A DNA stretch of 64,000 nucleotides from Symbiodinium kawagutii (Eukaryota > Sar > Dinophyceae > Suessiales > Symbiodiniaceae): assembly GCA_009767595.1 (NCBI GenBank), contig VSDK01001858.1:98845-162844 (forward strand), given 5' to 3'. A model generated the notes under the pieces. That model did not search any database and had not been told where the DNA came from. It was given only the letters and a program-made list of their open reading frames with translations. The position numbers were made by a program, and so were the translations under genes. Shown in pieces: positions 59,645-64,000 of the stretch. Each line of letters opens with the position of its first letter. Positions within the stretch are counted from its first letter, which is position 1.

Positions 59645-62600
59645 GTGAACCCACTGTCACATGTTGTTTTTTCATGGCATGCATTTGGAAGTTTGCTTTG
59701 CCCTTGCATATGTTCACATGCTGCTTTGCTTGGATGGATCTTTGTTAGCCATGGCAGACTGGCATGCAAAGTTCCCATCGTTTTAGTTGTCCTTTTCCTG
59801 TTGTTGTGTCAATTCTTTGAAGGTACCTCACCAACCCCCTCTATGGTTGCTGGGAGGCTCGTCAAGAGTCAACAGTGGTGCAATGATTCTTTGTGCCCGC
59901 AGTGTTTTCGAGCATCAAACCCTGAGAAGAGCACTGATCCTAAGCGGGCAGTTGGAGTGATGACAGCACCAGTCACACCGAAGCGCGTTTGCAGCAAAAG
60001 CCATTTGGAGGAAAATGAGAACCTTCGCAAAACCGTGTCCTTTGCCGAGCGACGTTTCAATCCTAGCAACCTCCCTGCTGACATGCTCAGGGTCTACACT
60101 GCTTTGAAGGAGAGATTTGATGAGGAGTATGCTTTGCTGTTCGTTTTCAACATGCAGACTGCCATGGAGATGCACCGTGCATGGAACATGACTTTGTTGA
60201 CGTCCAAGACCCTGAAGAAGTGCCAAGAAATGGTGGGGCTCACCATGACTTGGGAGCTTGGCGTCATCAAGTTGAAGTTCTTCATGGAGGATGGTGACTT
60301 TGAGCTCCAGCGCAAGGTCCCCTATGACTACGACTCAGAGTTCCAGGACATGTTCATGAGGATCGCCTCGGCCTTGTACAATGGATACCTCACCGTGCAC
60401 GAGGCCTTGCTATTCCAAGAAGAGGCCAAGCAGGGGAAACACACAGCCAAGACAGGCTTGTTCATCCGCGACTACCCCGGTAGATTGATTGTCCTACCTG
60501 CCATGTCCTGCACCTGTGCCGTGATCTTCTTTGGCGGTGGAGACAAAGAGGCCGGGGTGGCTGCAATTTGTGGCTTGATCACAGGCTTGATCGAGTACGG
60601 CCTGCTGAGGGTGGGGGGGGAAGCCACCTTGCTGATCGACCTTTTTGTTGGCCTCTTCACAGGGATCATTGGTGGCCTCTTCTACCGTTTCGATGGTGGA
60701 CAGTACTGCCTGGTCTCCATTTTTATGGGGACTTTGTACTGGTTCTTCTATGGCACTGCCTTTGTGGTGGGCTTGGTGGAGATTTTGGCTGGTGAGTTGG
60801 AGACCGGAGTCACCCGTTTCATGGCCGTCAGCATCAAGACTTTTGTGCTATGCGTCATGGCCGCTTTGGGCTTGATGTTGGCTGTCCCAAATCCTGCGCA
60901 GGTGTGGGAGGACCAGTCTGAGTACTGCGGTTTGATCGATTTGGGTGAGAAGTGGTGGCGTATCCCCCTCTATTTGGCCTGCTCCCTGTCCGTCCTGGGC
61001 CAGTACCGCTTTCGCGTGGAGCAGATGTGGCGTGGCTTGTTGGTGGGGCTGGCAGGTTATGAAGTCCAATTTCAGGCAGGCAGCCGAGTCTGACCCCAAG
61101 TGTTTCCAGTATCATTGTTAGACACAGCACGTGCACACGCACATACGTGCAAATGCATGTTTGTATCAATATAGTTCTATATCTAAATGGACAAAGAGTT
61201 ATGACTGTTAGAATTTGCTTATGTAGGTATGGATTTCTAATCGGTATGTATTTTGTAATTAAATGAATCCATCTCATTTCCCATGCTGCTTCAACAGTGG
61301 CTGCTTCAGCATTACTTGCTGCACGTTAGGAACAACTCAGGCCACACGTTTTTTCACTCGAACTCCAGCTTCTTTCCAAGTGGATTTATACTAGATCTTT
61401 AGTGCATGTTTGATGTTTTTTTTCCTGAATTTGTACGGAATTTTAACCTATGCAGATTTGCAGTTTGGTGGATGTAATTTCTGTTAGAAAAGTAGCGGGG
61501 ACGCATTGGGCCCATTGGTTCCTTCGTGTTGGGTGCTGTGGTTGGAAATGATAAGAGTCATGTTAGCACTACCTCACCCATTCACTAAGGCTGCAAGACA
61601 AAGAAAGCATGGGAATTTGTTAGGAGTTCAGTTGACTTTTATGGATGTTTACTTTTGTTTATTCGACGTTTTGAGGTCTGGGAAATCTTGCAGCCGCTTT
61701 TGAAGCGGCTAGGTAAATACCTTTGTGATACAAGGTATGCGAAAAGTAGGGCGGGCATGTGGCGTAATGCAACGTCAAGTAGACGTACAGATGCACGTGC
61801 ACACACAAACACAAGAAAGACCAGAGCTTCAAGGCAGTTCAAGTGAGTGGGACAGTCTACCGGTTAATAAGCCACTTGACTATGGCTGATCATTATCTAT
61901 GGTAAATTATGGCAGTTCTTACAATCTAGTGACACTGCACATCCGGGCAAGGCGATTGGATGCCCTGGCAAAGTACAATGATAATGATGTTTGTATTCCT
62001 TGTTTTGCGCAACTCTTGCAATCAATCAGTGCTGGAGGCCCGTTTTAAAGCCAGGGGAGTAGTGGTCTCGCATGCATGTCCTTCCTATTTTGCACTTGTC
62101 AGGTGTCCAGGTTCTTCATTCAGAGCCGCGCACAAGACAGTAAAGACAACCTGGATGTCATGGTTTCCAACATTGCCGGTGCTGCAGCCAGTGTTCTTAC
62201 GGCCTGCTTCCTCTCAGCCATGATGGATAAGATCAACTCCATTTACTATGCACAGCTCTTGCAGCGAAAGGCTCACAGAGACGAGACCGACTCCAAGCTG
62301 GATGACATTTTCTATGGTTGCTGGGTTCATGTTTAGTTCTGGGGGAATTAAGTAGATGGATTTACATGGATTTACCATATAACCGCCCAAAAGTTAAGAT
62401 GTTCAGTATATAAGGGATCTAGAAGCCACCAAGGTTGCATTTCGGTGGTGGTGAAGTGCTTCAACTGCATTGGGATCGGCCGAGAACACGACAAGCACAT
62501 GGTGGAGCTGGAGAAGAAGATTTACCAGCATTCCAAGGAACTGAAGGATCCCAATCATCCTCGCAGTGAGATCAAGTTGGAGCCACAAGAGGAGGACCTG

Positions 62601-62963
62601 TTGTTGGACACCATCGTCTATGCCGAATCTATGAACATTTGGGCCATGCTCATGCCAGCTGTTTACCAGCTTGTCCCTGGCTCAATGATTGCCAGAATGT
62701 GGTTCCAGACCATCATCCCACCCAGCAACGGCGAACAGGAGAACACCTTCGCAGGGCTCATGGTCACCTCTATCTCTCTTGCCCTGGGCCTGATTATTGG
62801 TGAAGCCATTGTTGAGCTCATCACTGCTATCATCAACGTGCTCTCTTGTTCGAAGCCAAAGCAAGAAGAGCATCACGAATTGAAACACAAACCTGGCCTT
62901 CTTCATGATGCGCGTGATGAACATGCAGCCCCTGCCTACGCCCAGGATGATGTCACCATTTGA
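59645..62963 (+). CDS. ThrE / Prm10-type threonine/serine exporter family protein
   Basis: Integral membrane transporter; ThrE members export threonine and serine, and yeast Prm10 is a eukaryotic relative. Exons: 59645-61075, 62103-62316, 62434-62963 (TGA 62961-62963). The phases fit (0, then 1) and give 724 residues. Residues about 150-265 match the cytosolic N-terminal ThrE domain in pattern (NMQTAMEMHRAW; GYLTVHEAL). Membrane segments follow at about 281-297, 303-321, 328-347, 354-381, 394-414 and 437-453, with the family-like pattern GTAFVVGLVEILAGELETG and GLAGYEVQF. Exons 2 and 3 add further segments (about 498-518, 618-636 with AVYQLVPGS, 654-685) and a charged, His-rich tail. Third positions are GC-rich. 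The first ~60 residues are doubtful: 59645-59822 looks T-rich and intron-like with AG at 59821-59822, so the true start may be an upstream exon such as ATG 59471. The family call is from pattern memory; substrate unknown. Confidence 0.82.
61076..62102 (+). other. intron 1 of the ThrE-like gene (GC-AG)
   Basis: The donor is TTTCAG/GCAGGC and the acceptor TTGTCAG/GTGTCC. The 1027-bp intron joins codons in phase 0 and continues the protein without a break. GC donors are common in dinoflagellates. TCAGG occurs at both borders. The interior is AT-rich with no element recognised. Confidence 0.8.
62317..62433 (+). other. intron 2 of the ThrE-like gene (GT-AG, 117 bp)
   Basis: The donor TATG/GTTGCT and acceptor CCAAG/GTTGCA share the direct repeat GGTTGC at the two borders. 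Splicing in phase 1 gives FYGCISVVV. The intron ends TTGCTGGGTTC (62318-62328) and GAAGCCACCAA (62422-62432) pair at 9 of 11 positions, like the foldback families of this window. Confidence 0.75.
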
Positions 62964-63260
62964 AGTGGTGAGAAGCCTGAGGAAAGCCTATGTTTCACGT
63001 ATAGCTCCTGCGAACAAAGAGCAGGAAAGAAACTCTAGTTTCAAGTAGCTCCTGCAACATAGACGGGAAGAATAGCCCCTGAGGCACTGAGTGAGCTGCA
63101 GGTCACTTCACTCTTTTAACGGCGTAGGGCACCTTTTACCTTTTTCAAGGCCTGAAGGCCACATTTCCATCGGACTGTGCTCGAAGAAAGCGGCAAAGCC
63201 GCCAGGAAAAGAAAGCATCGCTTCTGCGGGGCTGCTTACATCCCGTTCTTCCTGAATAAG
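62964..63260 (+). other. 3' untranslated region of the ThrE-like gene with hairpins
   Basis: GC-richer than the DNA beyond. It contains two perfect short hairpins, GGCCT-GA-AGGCC (63149-63160) and GCGGC-AAA-GCCGC (63190-63202), and AGCTCCTGC twice (about 63003 and 63047). No AATAAA signal, as is usual in dinoflagellates. The end of the transcript is inferred from the drop in GC. Confidence 0.4.
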
Positions 63261-64000
63261 GTTTTTAAGATAGGAAATTATCTCAAAACATCACCCTCTA
63301 TCTGAATATTAATACCAGTAATGGAACCTATATAATTATATATATACATATTTTTGCATGTATATATATATATATATATAAAATATGTGTGTGTGTTTAC
63401 TGTTTTCTCCAGTGTCCAGTAATTAATTGGCTTAAAGCCACCAACCAAAAACATAATATGTCTATTGTTCATTTTTTCAATACATCCCTTTATTTTCCCA
63501 TGCCTTTATAAATAAAGATAGACCAACATTAATTTGATCCGAATTGATACAGTAAATCTAACCTAAAAAGCATGACTACGCCAAAAAATTAAATCAAATT
63601 GGGGATTCCTAATTAGATTAGATTCTTTCCATCAATCCTTGGGTCTTTTGATATCCTCAAGTCCCAGAGATGATCCACCGCATGAAAGTGTTAGTAGTAG
63701 GGAATTCAAGCCCCACTTAAATTATAACCTACTGGCAGTCAGGAAAGCCCTTGCAGCTGCTTATAACCAGCATAGTTACGGGTCCATGGTTCGACCATGT
63801 TTGAAGCATCTGATTTTCCCAGGCAGCCAGCACTGGCCTATGCCAATGTAAAGCCGATGGTACCATACCCTGGAATTGGGAAACCCGGTGGGAAATACCC
63901 GCTAAAAGGAAATAAAATATATAATATAATTAATAACTAATAAATAAATTAAAATAATTTTATTATAAATATAAATATATTTTTAATTTAAAAAATATAA
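63261..64000. other. AT-rich non-coding right edge
   Basis: TA tract at 63335-63390, then a fragment ending TTAAAGCCACCAACCA (63433-63448) that resembles the right end of the dispersed inverted-repeat family. The last 100 bp are nearly pure A/T. No gene seen. Confidence 0.4.

Overview
This is nuclear DNA of a dinoflagellate, most likely a member of the Symbiodiniaceae. Supporting signs are a gene with a GC-AG intron and short direct repeats at both of its intron boundaries, a single-finger CCCH protein of a type common in dinoflagellates, a decayed Ty1/copia element, minisatellites with 40-bp and 12-bp units, and very low gene density with small exons in AT-richer DNA. There is one assembly gap (4969-5139). 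The organism call is inference from these traits; no rRNA or complete spliced-leader gene is present.

Layout: a 3'-terminal exon at the left edge (1-186); scattered small coding-like exons of an unidentified gene at 5.6-7.0 kb; a CCCH zinc-finger gene at 7.9-8.6 kb; another unidentified split gene at 9.2-10.3 kb; a 3.6-kb block of tandem repeats at 10.3-13.9 kb with strong strand asymmetry; mostly non-coding DNA with isolated exon candidates at 14-28.8 kb; composite minisatellites at 28.8-29.65 kb; an unidentified exon cluster at 31.1-32.8 kb; a Ty1/copia LTR retrotransposon at 33.4-39.8 kb, complete in outline but dead, inserted into a TTG/TTC microsatellite; mixed non-coding DNA with a few coding fragments at 40-59 kb; and the best gene of the window, a ThrE/Prm10-type amino-acid exporter with three recognisable exons, at 59.6-63.0 kb.

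Two structures stand out beyond the genes. First, seven dispersed elements of about 90-115 bp share the terminal inverted repeat CTGGTTGGTGGTTT / AAACCACCAACCAG. Two of them sit exactly between coding-like segments with GT and AG at or near their ends, so they look like introners (transposons that become introns). A second foldback family has related ends, and the 117-bp intron of the ThrE-like gene has similar ends. Second, the retrotransposon carries the pentamer ACTTC about 94 times (hand count) on one strand, in LTRs, coding and non-coding parts alike. It is absent from a ~780-bp internal block that has replaced the integrase region.

Most gene calls other than the CCCH protein, the retrotransposon and the ThrE-like gene rest only on coding character and splice-site fit and carry low confidence.
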